Assembly (NCBI GenBank): GCA_964553745.1
Contig: CAZKLD010000007.1
Coordinates: 1-64,000, forward strand
Reading direction: 5' to 3'
From: STC-113 sp964553745
GTDB lineage: Bacteria; Patescibacteriota; Gracilibacteria; BD1-5; UBA2023
Length of the DNA stretch: 64,000 nt
A program made the position numbers and the translations under genes. Below are positions 10,201-22,739 of this stretch, piece by piece (the first letter of the stretch is position 1; each line of letters starts with the position of its first letter). The notes under the pieces were generated by a model. It was given only the letters and a program-made list of their open reading frames with translations, was not told the origin of the DNA and did not search any database.

Positions 10201-12436
10201 TGTTACTCTTCCAGAAGCAACTGACTTGGATAAAGACAAGGTAACATATACCGCTTTATGACTTGAAAATACATGATGATTGCTTTTTGATGCGAATACC
10301 AGAACAATTTCTTGAACACCGACAAATTTCTGAACTTATGAAATCACATATCAAGCAGCTGATGGACAATGAGAGCCGGCAATTAAGAAGTTTAAAATAA
10401 CAGTCTTGGATACAGTTGCTCCAGCAACACCAGCATTCATCTGATTCATAAATAATTCCATATATTGAAGCGATGTCATTCCGAATGCTGCTCCAGTCGA
10501 TTGAGTCACATATTCAGCGACTTTGGATGGATCTCCATATGTGCTATGAACACCGATCACCACCGATTGAACTCATACATTATCCATTATCGCTACAAAG
10601 ACGATTAATGGTAAGACTTCAGTGAACACATGAAATTTCACTATAGATAAATCATCGCCTTCTGCTCCTTCTCTGACCTGATTCACAAATAATACTACAT
10701 ATTGAGGAGATGTCACTCCTAATGCTACTCCTGTTGCATGAGTGGTTTATTCTGCAACCCTTGACTGAGCACAATATAATCTTGGCTCACCGGTTACAGC
10801 AGACTGACAACATACATTGACCGTAACGGCTACAAAGACTCTGAACTGAAAAACTACAGTCAGCACTTGAACATTCTCGATCGATAAGGCTTCTCCTTCT
10901 GCACCTTCTCTGATATGATTCACAAATAATACTACATATTGAGGAGATGTGACCCCTGATGCTACTCCTGTTGCATGAGTGGTTTATTCTGCGACTTTGG
11001 ATTGATCTCCTTATGCCCTATGAACTCCTGTCACCACAGATTGAGCGCATACATTGACAATTACCGCAACTAAGACATTGAACTGAAAGACTTCAGTGAG
11101 CACTTGAACATTCTCGATCGATAAAGCGGCTCCTAATGCCCCTGCATTATCATGAGCGGTAAACAGATGAACTTACGGATGAGACATTGCGATAAGCGCG
11201 AATCCTGTTGCATGAGTCGTATTTTCGGCAACCATGGACTGAGCTCCATATGCGCTCTGAACTCCGGTCACAACAGACTGAAATCATCAAGCTGTGGTCA
11301 CTGCCACGAAGACGCTAAATTGAAAGACTTCGGTTACGACCATAGATTTCTCGATCGATAAAGCTGCGCCCGCATCGCCTTCACTGACCTGATTCACAAA
11401 CAACACGATATACTGATGAGATGTCACTCCTGATGCTACTTCAGTTGCATGAGTGGTATATTCCGCAACCCTTGACTGAGCTCCGTTTAACTTAGGATCT
11501 CCAGTGACTACGGATTGAGCGCACACATTGACAGTCACTGCGACTAAGACATTGAACTGAAAGACTTCAGTGAGCACTTGAACATTCTCGATCGATAAGG
11601 CTTCTCCTTCTGCACCTTCTCTGATATGATTCACAAATAATACTACATATTGAGGAGATGTGACCCCTGATGCTACTCCTGTTGCATGAGTGGTTTATTC
11701 TGCGACTTTGGATTGATCTCCTTATGCCCTATGAACTCCTGTCACCACGGATTGAGCTCATACTTTGACAGTTACCGCGACCAAGACATTGAACTGAAAG
11801 ACCTCAGTGAATACCTGAACATTCACTATAGATAAAATCGGCCCTACGATAAACTCATTTGACTTGAGTTGAAATCCATGAGCACAATCATGATATACGA
11901 ATACTCCAGACATAAACGTATCAGTTTCAGGAAGCGATATATCTGGCATCGTTGCATGGCTGATAAATGAATCATCTTCTACACCATCTGCAGCATCAGT
12001 AAGCAACCCGCAACCTTCAACATTCACCCTTAGCTCATGAGATGGAACAAAGACAGTCTACGCCTGGGCAAAAGATTCTCATGGGAATGTTTCCTTGGCA
12101 AAATCTTCGTCAATTGTACTCGACACTGTCGTTCCTAGTGCCCTAGCATGGAATTGAGCCGCACCAAGCACCCAATGAACAACTTACGCCTCATTGGCAT
12201 TGACACTAAGCAAGAATGTGCAAAGCAGCCTGATATGACAAAGCTGAACCACAAGCAAATGATGAAGTTACACAATCACCTGAGTTTCCTGAAATCAGAT
12301 AACCATGACTTATTCAGCACCAACTTGATTGTCGTGAGTGCCGACACAAAGAAAAGATACCATTACGATAAGCAATATAAGGGATTTTGCAGGAAACAGC
12401 TCTAACCTGAGTGTAACCACAAATCCGCTAAATTAA
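7262..12436 (+). CDS. Giant Ig-repeat surface protein A (1724 residues)
   Basis: The single frame of 1725 codons contains many TGA glycines. The parts in order are as follows. There is a charged N terminus with one hydrophobic segment at about residues 50-70 (FRGIALGILATGAVTAAYPS). A low-complexity acidic linker follows. Residues ~436-618 alternate short amphipathic strands ending in aromatic residues (GEYSFLS, GASVVYSQ, GSFKLWASAKLKTAFGVHK, GYGDLTLTQRI, RAETGYYIAPG, AMLGLTVEFG), which resembles a beta-barrel. Residues ~880-945 form a cadherin/VCBS-like domain (VNEDGSFAGKLSAIDSDKD; NYTYTPNKLFSGNDTFTY). Residues ~960-1050 form a putative-Ig (He_PIG-like) domain. Six 79-residue Ig-like repeats then occupy ~1055-1529, followed by two further Ig-like domains. 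It is probably a surface adhesin or stalk. No SLH, sortase or other anchor is visible. The next gene encodes an even larger Ig-repeat protein. Confidence 0.85.
10428..11849 (+). repeat. Six tandem 237-bp (79-residue) Ig-like coding repeats
   Basis: Equivalent codons recur exactly every 237 bases; for example the CTG before the TGA-Gly falls at 10673, 10910 and 11621, multiples of 237 apart. Each unit begins near SPSAPSLTGFTNN, contains ATPVAGVVYSATLDG and TDGAHTLTVTATKTLNGKTS, and ends with FSIDK. Units 3 and 6 are nearly identical in DNA, while the unit starting at 11139 is the most diverged. Confidence 0.9.
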
Positions 12437-12458
12437 AATGATAAGGAATTATTTTGAG

Positions 12459-12492
12459 AATAGGTAAAATTAATATAAAATAGGTAAAATTT
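12459..12492 (+). repeat. Direct repeat of AATAGGTAAAATT between the giant genes
   Basis: Two copies, at 12459 and 12479, have a 20-base period. They lie in the 70-base gap between the two giant surface genes, just upstream of ATG 12507. The spacing of about two helical turns would suit a regulator binding site. The role is unproven. Confidence 0.45.
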
Positions 12493-12506
12493 TAAGATAA
12501 AAAATA

Positions 12507-15500
12507 ATGAATAACTACAACGCCCAGAAGAAAAAAGCAATAAGTTACCTTCTTTTGGCTGTATATAGCATTTACAGTCTTTCCTTGCCAGTCGGTCAGA
12601 TATATGCCGCTTCATCATTGCAGATGAATAGCATTTCACTGAATGGTGACCAAAGCTGAAACGTCTCATTGAATCCGGGAGCGTCTTTCGGCCTATATAT
12701 GGATTGAAAAAATAATTGATCTGTGTCGCTAACTGACGTTTATGGAATCATAAGCTTTTATGATAATTCACAATTCTCATATGATGAAAATTTCAAATGA
12801 TGAATAAATGCCGAGAATCCGATTCCATTATCGAGCTATAGTAGTGTTTCATGATTAGCCTGACTTATAACACAATGATGAGATGGCCCCTTGATGCCAT
12901 GAGATTGGCCATTTTTGGCGTACTGATCATTTACGGCAGATATCGGATCTAGCAGATATCAGAACGATATGGACGCATATTTCACTTGAATGGACTGAGC
13001 GACAAACGTAATATCCGATAAATTGAAAAGGATAATCTATATCAATGTAAGGCCGCATATAATTGATTATTATTTTGAGAATAGCTGAACAAAGACGAAT
13101 CAGATTCAATGATGAGGTGCCCAGAATATAGATTTTTTCCTTAAGGTAAAAGACTATAACGGCTGCACAAATATTGACGGATGAGCAGTAAGGGCTGATT
13201 TATCGCAAATTTGACTTAGCAACTCTGAAACCCTTACTTACGACAGCTGCGACTCGGACTGAAAGACGGCTTATTTCAAGAAGTCTTGAATTTCAACTAT
13301 GGCATCTCTAGCAACCTACAATTTCAATGCTTCGGATTTTTCTGCTACAGACGAGAATTGAAATCAGAATACCTTAACTGACCCTAATACGAATTTCAGT
13401 TCTGAAGATAAGAAAGCTTGAGATGATCTGCCTTTGACAGTAGTGGCGGCAGATGCGCCCCAGGTGACTACCACTTCCCTATCTTATAGCACCATATGAT
13501 GACCATTGCAAGATTCTACGAATTTCAGGTTTTCATGAAATCAAAGTTGAGAAACCAAAGTCACCATATGAAGCGACTGAAGCTGTAATGGCGGAACAAT
13601 AATTCAAGATTGGTCTTGAAGCTGATCTTATGCAGCAGGTTCAACCGCCTCAATCACCATATCAGCTTCACAGCTTACATGATCTGACTGATCATATACC
13701 GTTTATTGATGCGTGAGGAATACAACACTGACAGTATGATCTACAGCTGTTACCGTCACAAAAGATACGACACCTCCGAATATTTCTGCCGTATCGGTAG
13801 ATAATTGATCGGTTGTGACGAATGATCCGATTGCATCTTTCCAATGTAGCGAAAACTGAACTTATGAGGTAAGCGTTTGAGGATTCTATACATCAAGCTG
13901 AACTACATGATGAGCGATGAATAATGTAGCTGTAACTAATTCATTTCTTGTAGAATGAACAAATCAGATCAATATCAACTGTAGCGACAATGCTACAAAT
14001 AAAGGAAGCTCATCGGTAAATATCATAAAATCGACAGCTCCGCCTACGATGAGCTGATCTATCGTATGATTTTCTGATAATGATATAGATTTTGATTGAC
14101 TTGACTGATATGATCTGGACTTCAGATGGCACAACTCGACTTGATCATGATATGCGTATTTTGAATCATACAGGCTTTATCTTCTGCCTTCAAATGTTGC
14201 ATTCACTCCAGGAAGCCAGACTTATGTAAAGCTTATTGCGGACAAAACGGCCGGAAGCTGGATCTGAGATTCCACTCTGACAAAAGATTCGACGAATACT
14301 TCACTTGTAAATTGAGGTTCATATAAAATGTGCATAGCAATTCAATGAACAAACGCTGAATTATGAGAAGCCGGATGCAGCAATGGAACACTATTGAAAT
14401 TCGACACAGTGCAACATGCAGCCATCCTTTCCGCTAGGTTCAGTTCAGGAAATATCTTAGAAGTCACGACAGATGCAACTTTGGATACGGACTTATCCAG
14501 TCATAGCTGAAGCCTTGTTAGCTTCACGGTAGGCTGAACAACATACACCTGATCTAGCATATCTTCAATCAATTGAAAAATTATAAATTTCACAATACAG
14601 GATCTCAATGATCTTTCAGCAAGCTGATCGAATCTGATAGCAGATACTTGATCTATTCATTCATTTTCAGGATGATTCAATAATTATTTCTCTTCTTGAG
14701 CGCTCCTTATAACAGATTGACAAAATCCTACTATCACAAATTTTACAAACCAGACAGCATCTGCATACTCAAATTTCTATACATGATCAATAGCATTGTC
14801 ATATACGCTATGAGAAAATCTCAAAGCAGCCTGATCAAGCTATATCCGATTCAGCAGGTCGTGATGAAATCCCGGTTCTGATAAGATATTCAATATCACA
14901 GACCCGACAAAATTAACGGCAGGAGCCCATACGATAAGCGTAGATTTAAATGCGCTCGGATTGAATAGCTGAACATATTACAGCGCTCAATTCATATGAT
15001 CAGACCTTAGCTCTAACATATGAAATTCGGCCATCATCAGCAATATCAAGTTCGATAATGCAGGACCTGCTATTATGACTCTAAGTCCAGTTTGAATCAT
15101 ATGAATCACAAATCCTATGCTCAATTGGGCGACTACGACAGATGATCTAGGGAATTGATCTTGAGTGAAATGATATTATCTAAGGACATACACAGGTACG
15201 ACTTGCACTTGAAGCTATTCTGTACAAGATATCAGCAATCCATTGACACTGCAATATCAGGCTCTTTTAGCTGATATGAATAATTACGCTTGGAATATAA
15301 GCGCATATGACAATCTGTGAAATCAATCATCTGCTTCAGCCTGTGATTCCTTCACAATAAATACGACTGTTCCGAGCTTCTCTAGCCAATCGGTAAAAGA
15401 TACAGTGGTAAATTCGACCCAATATGCAAAATGATGAAATAATGTAGAGATTTCAGCGAATATCGCCAACACCGATTCCAGCCACATCTGGATTGATGCA

Positions 15501-18500
15501 TCAAGCCTGAAAGATGGTTCTTATGCGAATATCTCTTGCTCCGCTCCAATATCATGAGTTACATGTACGTACTCTGCAGGAATTGCAAAATTCGTATTCT
15601 CGAGCGGTTTCTGAGTATGAATTTGAAGCTGAGTGAAGCAAGTAAGGCTGACAGCTACCAATACAGCATGAATAAACACAGGAAGCGTACTTTCATCAAT
15701 AACACTCGATAATGCGGCTCCGGCCATCAGCTGATCACCGATTGCTTCTCCTGTTACAGCATTCATTTTCTGATGAACGACAAAAAACATCGTATGGACT
15801 ACATCATCCATTACCGATGACATTTGATTGACACATCTTAGTTTCAGTTACTCGAGCGATTGAGGATCGACATGGAATCTGATATGAACATGAACAAACT
15901 CTTCTCCATATGCATGGAACATGTGAGCCTTGAGCGATTGATCGAATTATAAAGTTAAAATCACAGCCTATGATAATGTCTGAAATTCTAATTCCACTAC
16001 CTCTCAGACATTCATAATCGATAAGACAACTCCTACAATCTGAAGTATAAATCTTGTCTTGGATAAAGATATATATGCCTGACTGCAGTCTGCGGCAATA
16101 AGCTGGAATAGTGCGAATATCTCAGATACCAATCTATGAAGCTTACCTATAAGCCTTGAATATTCAACCGATAGCTGAAGCAACTGGTCAAGCATCTCGA
16201 CAGGCAATTCGAATAGCTGAAGCGCGAACTGGACTATCCCTTGAGCCATAAATTCCGAATCGGTGAAAATCAAGCTAAGCGCAACTGATCTTGCTGGAAA
16301 TACATGAAGCGTCATATGATCATGAACATATTTCATAGATAATACTTTGCCAGCTATAAGTGTGACTTTTGCATGAAATTGATGAACGACTCCTCAAAAC
16401 GGGAAATACATAAATGATTCATGAATTGATATTTCAGCTGAATCGTCTGATGCACATATGGATAAGGCTTATTATTCGCTCCAGAATCTTTCTGACACAA
16501 CTTATTGGAATCAATCAGGAAACGGATGGATCTGAACTCCTAGCTGGAATCTGATCTGCACCGATTGAAATATATTATGAACAGATAATTCATGCGATCA
16601 GATAAATCAATCAGTGCTTCCTGCATGAATAATCGATCAGGCCTGATACAGGCTTATAGTAAAATCGACTGATGAAGCATGAAACGAGAAATCATATAAT
16701 CCGGTTGATTATATCTGAGATACTACACCTCCAGACATAAGCATAGCAACTGCGAGCGGAACATATTTCAGCTGAAGCATTACTATTTCATGAAGCTCTG
16801 CCGATAGCTGAGCATGACTTTCAACAACAGACATTCAGATAAAAAAGGTCTCAACTTGAGAATGGTGGAATGGAAATAATTGGATCAATACATGAAGCCT
16901 TATGCTTGTAACATCAGGATCCGCTGCCAACTGGAACTACTCATTTGCAGCACCTTTCTGAGATGATGATTGAGAGAACTATCTTGTGAACGTCATAAGC
17001 CACGATCAGACATTCAAAACAAATAATAGCTCTACAGAAAGCATTACTGTGATATTGGATAAAGGATGACCTGCAATTTCCGGAACTTGATTCTGGATTC
17101 ACCCATCAAGCTCAACATGAGAAATAGTCTCAGGATGATCAAGCTATACTATAGCTTGGGATAGCACTAAGATTACCGATAATCTCAGCTGAATCTCATA
17201 TATCTGATTGGAATATTGGGATTGAAGCCAATATCAGAGAATCGCTTGAAATTTTACAAACGATTGAAGCCATTCGTTTACATTGCCGCTACTGGATGTT
17301 GATTCTTCAATCAGATTAACCGCTTACGATAATATATGAAACTCTAACTGAATAGTCTCACCGACTTTCACTATCGATTCCATTCCTCCTAGCATAATCT
17401 GAATCGATACAGTCTGAGATACGGCATGACAGATTAATTGATTGATTGTCAGATTCTCAGAATTGACGACAATGCCGACAGATGCTTACAATAACTTCAC
17501 AAGCTCCCTATGAACGATTTCGAGCATGGATTTGCCGGTCAATACTTCAACTTGAACTTCAGTTAAGCTCAATTTTGCATTTTCCGTCTGAGATACATCA
17601 TCTGTGCCGACTATAGATTATACATCCGGAAACAGAGATATCAAAGACCGCGCGGATAATCTGCTTGCAACATCAAACAGCATCCAATCCGCAGACAAAG
17701 CTTCTCCTATAATAAAGAAAATCGAAGCGATGGACAATGATGAGAATTGAAAAATTGACGCACTAAAGGTGGCATTCAGCGAGAATATCCTTTCCACAAG
17801 TGACATATTAAGCTACCAGATAAACAATGCTCTCCCTTGACTTTCAATTTCTTCGGCAACAACTTCTTGAAGCTTATGAAATCTTAATCTGAATGAATCA
17901 TCTTCTTTTGATACATCAACATGAGGAATGACCGTGGGATTCAATAATGATTGAAGCTGGAAAGACTCTGACTGAAACCTCGCATCATCTCCAACTATGA
18001 CTTTGACAGATGCTGCGTCGCCTGTGATAATTTCGAGCATGACTGTTGATGCGAACTCCAATCATAAAATCGATGCATTCAAATTGCAATTCTCAGAGAG
18101 CCTCACTTGAGCAAGCCTAGCAACATTCGGCATTGATAATCTGGCAGTATGAAGCAATGCGGCACAATTGACTGCATCTTGAAATGAACTTGACTTCACA
18201 ATTAGTGAAACAAGCGCAGACAATGACACCTGAATAAAGCCAAGGTTGAATTATTCCTGATCGAGCCTGAAAGATGAAACATGAAATACTGTTTCTGCCA
18301 TAACGGATTATTATGTTGCCGACAAGCTGGCACCGAAGATTCTGAGCAGGGAGACAGCAGATAATGATTGAGACGGTAAGATAGATGCGATCGGATTTGT
18401 TTTCAGTGAAGATCTTGCATGAAACATATCATCATTCATATGAAGCGCTTCTGGATATAATATAAATTCATACTCATTCAGCGGGAATATCGCATATATG

Positions 18501-20117
18501 AATCTAGACGAGAGAAGCTCCGTCGATTCTGGCGCCACACCGTATGTTAGAATAATGTCGAATTCATCTTTGACCGATCAGGCTTGAAATTTCATAGCAA
18601 CGGAAAACTCATACGCGAACGCAATAGATAAAGTATGACCTGTGATAGTATGAGCAAGATTCAATCCGACTTGAAATAAGATATATCTGACATTCTCTGA
18701 AAATATTTCAACTGCAATGACGCCTGCATCATTCATCCTGTCTTGAGCCACTTCAAGCATCACAAGCGTGAATTTTACTCCAGGACAAAAAACTTGAGAT
18801 GTGACGCTGGATTGAGACGGAATAAATTTCTGAACAAGCGAGATGAGTCTTGCTCCAGATTCTGCAGCGGATTCAATATGAAATAAAGATCCCCTGACTT
18901 CGTTTTTCAAGGTCGTCGGGTCTGTGGTAATAAATGAAGTGATGTTTTCGGCAACAAGAGCAAACCAGTATGTAGAGCTCAGGAATCTTACATCATCAAG
19001 CATAGACATATCAGGATGGAAAATCTGAAATTGAGGATGAAACTGAACAGATATCACGATTCCGGCTTCTTCGACATTAGATGCAGATTGACTATATTTA
19101 ATCGCATATGGAGATTCATCATTCTCTTGAGTCACAGCAAATCACCAGAGCACAGAGATACAGATGGATCCTGTATCGCAGAATGATATCACCCTCAGCA
19201 ATGGATCGGCAGTTATAGATATAGTGAAATCATCCCCTTGGCCAAAATGAAACTGAAGCGGGAATATTTCGATGGAAAGGAAGGATAGTTGCGATGATTG
19301 ACTGGATGCAAACTGCTTCTATGATTGACAGGATAATAGTAACTTTGCTGATGCCGCTTTTCGCTGAACTCCATGAAAAGCGAATCTGATTGATGTTGCA
19401 ATCCCTACGATAAGCTCATTCACACCGATCAATGATACGATAAAACCAACAGGAAATGTGGCGCTTGATTTCAATTATGAAGATGATGCATGATGAACAT
19501 GAATAGATCCGAACACTGCAGAATTGTCATTATACAAATGGAATTGAACAAGCTACATTGCAAATACAAACTTCAGCTCTTGAGAAATAAACGGTTCTCA
19601 TGCAAGCTATACGACTGATAATCTTGCATACTGAAAATATAAGGCTGCTTTCTCAATTTCCGATGTAGGATGAAACAAAAAAAATCAAGATGTAATATTC
19701 TATGTTGACCAGATGACAATGAGCATTTCCAGGAATTCAGCTAGCATACAAAATGTGAAATCGGATTCTACGGCATATTTCTGAGAGGATATGGTAATAA
19801 CATTGCAAACAGTCTGAGCAGGATTTGACCTGAAATCATGAGGAGATAATGTTATGACATGACCAGGATGATGAATGTGAAGCTTTGATTGAAATTATTG
19901 ATTCTGATATGATTATGACTCTATACAGAGAGTATTCGACTGAGGATTGATTGCAAATGATTGAGCATCTGTATGAAGCCAATCAATATCGCCAGATACT
20001 GACTGAAACCTGAAAACCTACACATATACGATAAGATACTGAACAAAGATAAATAATGTTCAAGCAGCATGAACGTATCATGCAACCCCAAAAATCGTCA
20101 TTAATTTTTTATATTAA
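12507..20117 (+). CDS. Giant Ig-repeat surface protein B with lamin-tail domain (2536 residues)
   Basis: The 2537-codon frame is open only under table 25. The N terminus (KKKAISYLLLAVYSIYSL ... AAS) is a signal peptide. Most of the protein is a chain of Ig-like/fibronectin-like domains of about 90-110 residues, each ending in motifs such as VDKTTPTIG or FTIDSIPPSI. Several carry cysteine pairs (FQCSENGTYEV ... INCSDNA). Near residues 1742, 1838 and 1945 a DxDxxGKIDAxxxxFSE module recurs and looks like a calcium loop. Residues ~2135-2245 match a lamin-tail domain (VVINEVMF, YVELRNLTS, ISGWKI, GLYLIAYGD). The C terminus is Gly-rich. No SLH or sortase signal is seen, so anchoring is unclear. It probably acts in adhesion or as a surface layer component, together with protein A. 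Confidence 0.88.
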
Positions 20118-20273
20118 TCATATGAATCTGCTAACACACAGAAAGTATTTTGATGCAGGAGGGAATCCTGTTGCATTTTAATATATCCTTCAAGTAATAT
20201 TCTATTTGTCAATAGCATCTATCTTGTCTTCTTTAAGCCAAGTTGAATGAATTTAGAAAATTAAATTTTACTA

Positions 20274-20302
20274 TTGACTTTTCTCGGAAATGGATATATT
20301 TA
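20274..20302 (+). promoter_or_regulatory. Possible promoter of the abundant-looking secreted protein gene
   Basis: TTGACT (20274) is followed 17 bases later by TATTTA, inside TATATTTAAAGT. The leader then carries an inverted repeat CCGATA ... TATCGG before the start at 20385. Confidence 0.4.
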
Positions 20303-20384
20303 AAGTACTTGACTGATTAACCGATACCTGTCTAAAATAAGATTATCGGAAAAGCCTTTTTTTATTTATTAATTTTTCAAAAAC

Positions 20385-20975
20385 ATGAAAAATATGAAGA
20401 AAATCATCGCATGAACTAGCGCATTCGCCCTACTTGCAATGAGCACTGCATTTGCAGCACAAATCGGTACTATCTCTTGAGGAACCGGTACTACTGTACA
20501 ACCGACTGACACTACGTTTTCAGGATCAACTCAAGTTGATGTGAGCGCAACTGTAGCGCCTACTCTTTCTATGGGGCTTGATACTAATGGTATCGCACTA
20601 GGAACATTAGCTCCAGGGGTTACCAGCTCAGGATCAGTAGTATTGACTACAGCAACTAATGCTGAGGGTGGAATCACTGTAGATATGGCAGCTCAAGGTC
20701 TTGCTTCTTCTACAAAATCAATCTGAGCTCTAGTTAAGTGAGGAACAGATGCAGCGACTGGATCTGGTACTTACCAAGTAGAATCTAGCACAGATGCAAG
20801 CGGAACTCCATATGCCCTTGATGATGTTGCAGCCAGCCAAACAGTTCTTACAACTGACAATGTTGCAAAATCAAATGCAGTAACCACTGTTAAGCTATCA
20901 GCTACTGCTGACAACCTAACTGAAGCTGGAAGCTACGGAGATACTCTGACATTCACTGTTACAGGTAACTTCTAA
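20385..20975 (+). CDS. Secreted protein, probably abundant (WxL/S-layer-like)
   Basis: The 196-residue product has a clear Sec signal peptide (MKNMKKIIAGTSAFALLAMS, cleavage near AFAA). The mature chain is Thr/Ser/Ala/Gly-rich and beta-rich with no Trp. It contains VSATVAPTLSMGLD and a C-terminal DTLTFTVTGNF, as seen in WxL-type and coat-like surface proteins. Its glycine codons are mainly GGA/GGT (19) with only 4 TGA, the reverse of its neighbours, which suggests high expression. It has its own leader and a strong terminator. The next gene encodes a DUF916-like peptidoglycan-binding protein, the usual partner of WxL proteins. The WxL assignment itself is tentative because no WxL tripeptide is present. 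Confidence 0.8.
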
Positions 20976-20997
20976 TTCCTCATAAAATCCGAAAACA

Positions 20998-21033
20998 AAA
21001 AACTCCGAAATTTTTCGGAGTTTTTTGTTTTTT
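20998..21033 (+). terminator. Strong rho-independent terminator
   Basis: The stem AAAACTCCGAAA/TTTCGGAGTTTT is followed by further T. It lies 22 bases after the stop of the secreted protein gene. Confidence 0.9.
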
Positions 21034-21109
21034 GTAACGAAGAATTAATTTGTCTTTTTCGAATAAATAGTTATATTTGATACGCAAAAAATATATTTAA
21101 AAATTTCAT

Positions 21110-22282
21110 ATGAATTTAAGAAAAATCTTGACCTTTCTAGGCCTTTTTTGTATACAAATCTGACTGGTGCATGCAAACCTTTCGATCTCACCGCTAAAGT
21201 ACGAAATCGATGCGAATCCGGGAGATACGAAGCAAGAGGTGATCAAGGTCACAAACGACTCGGCGAATCCCGTGACACTTTACACTTCTAAAGAGGATTT
21301 CATCGCCTGAGATGACTCTGGTACGCCCACATTCGTAAAATCAAAAGATAAGGCTAATGATGCATTCAGCCTCTCGAATTGGATTCAACTGGAAAATGGC
21401 AATATAACTCTTGCGAAAAATGAGACAAGAGAAATAAAAGTCACCATAAACGTTCCGAAAGATTGAGAACCTGGATGACATTACTGAGCGATATTCTTCT
21501 CGCCTGGAGCCCCTGGATGAGCACAGATTACTGTCGTACAGAGATTATGAGTTCTTCTGCTCATAAATGTATCCTGAGATGTCAAAGTCTGAGGTAATCT
21601 TTCTGAATTTAAGATCGGAACGCTTGTCGATAAGGCATTTACAGAGAAGAACGACTTTGATAACTTCCCTATCGTATTCGATATCAAGTTTCAGAATGTT
21701 TGAAATGTACACATCAAACCTGCCTGAAAGATAACAATTACAGATGAGAATTGAGAGCAGCTTAAAAACATCTGAAAAGAGGCTATAATCAGCCCTAATT
21801 GAGCATTTATCTGAGAAAAGCTAGTAAACTACATTCCTGTCAACGACAGCCTATGAAACGTACTTCCGCAAAGCTCTAGAAAATTTGAGTCATTGTGGGA
21901 AGGATTCTGATATCAGGAACTCCAAGAAAATGGTACGAAACTTGCCAAATTCAAAGATCTCGATTCATATTATTCAGACAGCAGAGCATCTAAGCAGACT
22001 TATCTGAATTTCTGGGAAACAGTAAAGACGAAGAAAGTGAAGAAGACTTTGACTGCCGCGTTAGATCTGTCATATGTTTGAACGAATAAAGAGAATAAGG
22101 ATTTTCATCAGACAAAGAATATCGTAGTTTCCTTCACTGAGCAATACGTCTGAATCAATAATTGGATGATACTAGTATGAGTGTTGCTGCTGTCTGCTAT
22201 CTGATACTATTCCCTTGTTATTGCACCTAAATCAAAAGAAAAACTAAAGGCTCAATTATTGGAAGAATTGAGAAAAAACTAA
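21110..22282 (+). CDS. DUF916/WxL peptidoglycan-binding-like membrane protein
   Basis: The 390-residue protein has a signal peptide, a beta-rich extracellular region, one C-terminal transmembrane helix (WMILVGVLLLSAIGYYSLVI) and a short basic tail. The mature start LSISPLKYEIDANPGDTKQE, VIKVTNDSANPVTLYTSKED is the classical opening of the DUF916 / WxL-protein peptidoglycan-binding domain. EREIKVTINVPKD-like and GGHYGAIFFS elements follow. Such proteins hold WxL-type partners at the cell wall. It follows the abundant-looking secreted protein, fitting that role. Glycines in GGHYG and GVLLL are TGA-coded. Confidence 0.82.
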
Positions 22283-22310
22283 AGCTAATACCACTCTAAA
22301 GAAAACAATC

Positions 22311-22739
22311 ATGAAGACGTCTAATATAATCATCTCTCTAATATTATCAGTCATCTGAATATATTTTGCTGTGGCTGATTCTCGTGTCGTAGTAACTGCA
22401 ACAGTCGGAAATGCCAATCACCCTCCTGTGATTCTCAGAATCAATCCGAGCGATGATCCGAGGCTTCTTAAAACAAACAGAGTTCAGCAATATTCTGCAT
22501 ATTTCAAGGATGATGAGAAAGATGAAATCACATTCACCATAACAAGCCCGGATTGATATGTCTATCCGACTGATTGAATCGTCTCAACATTCGATTCAGC
22601 AAGCGGGGCATACATCAGCTTCACCTATGCAAGCCCATCTTCTGTTCCGGCATGAAATCTTTCTAGGATTACCCTCACGATAAATGATTGAAGCGGAACG
22701 AACGTTATCTCAAAAGATCTGAACAACTATGTCTATTAG
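22311..22739 (+). CDS. Small secreted Ig-like protein, 142 residues
   Basis: A signal peptide (MKTSNIIISLILSVIGIYFA) is followed by one beta-sandwich-like domain. NHPPVILRINPSDDP and YFKDDEKDEITFTITSPDG resemble cadherin-like/Ig modules. It starts 28 bases after the DUF916-like gene and overlaps the next gene by 11 bases, so these are very likely one operon. No function is known. Confidence 0.75.

Noticed and set aside
10428..11849. Tandem repeats as a CRISPR or satellite array
   Set aside because: Units are 237 bp, in frame, and encode an Ig fold inside a continuous gene.
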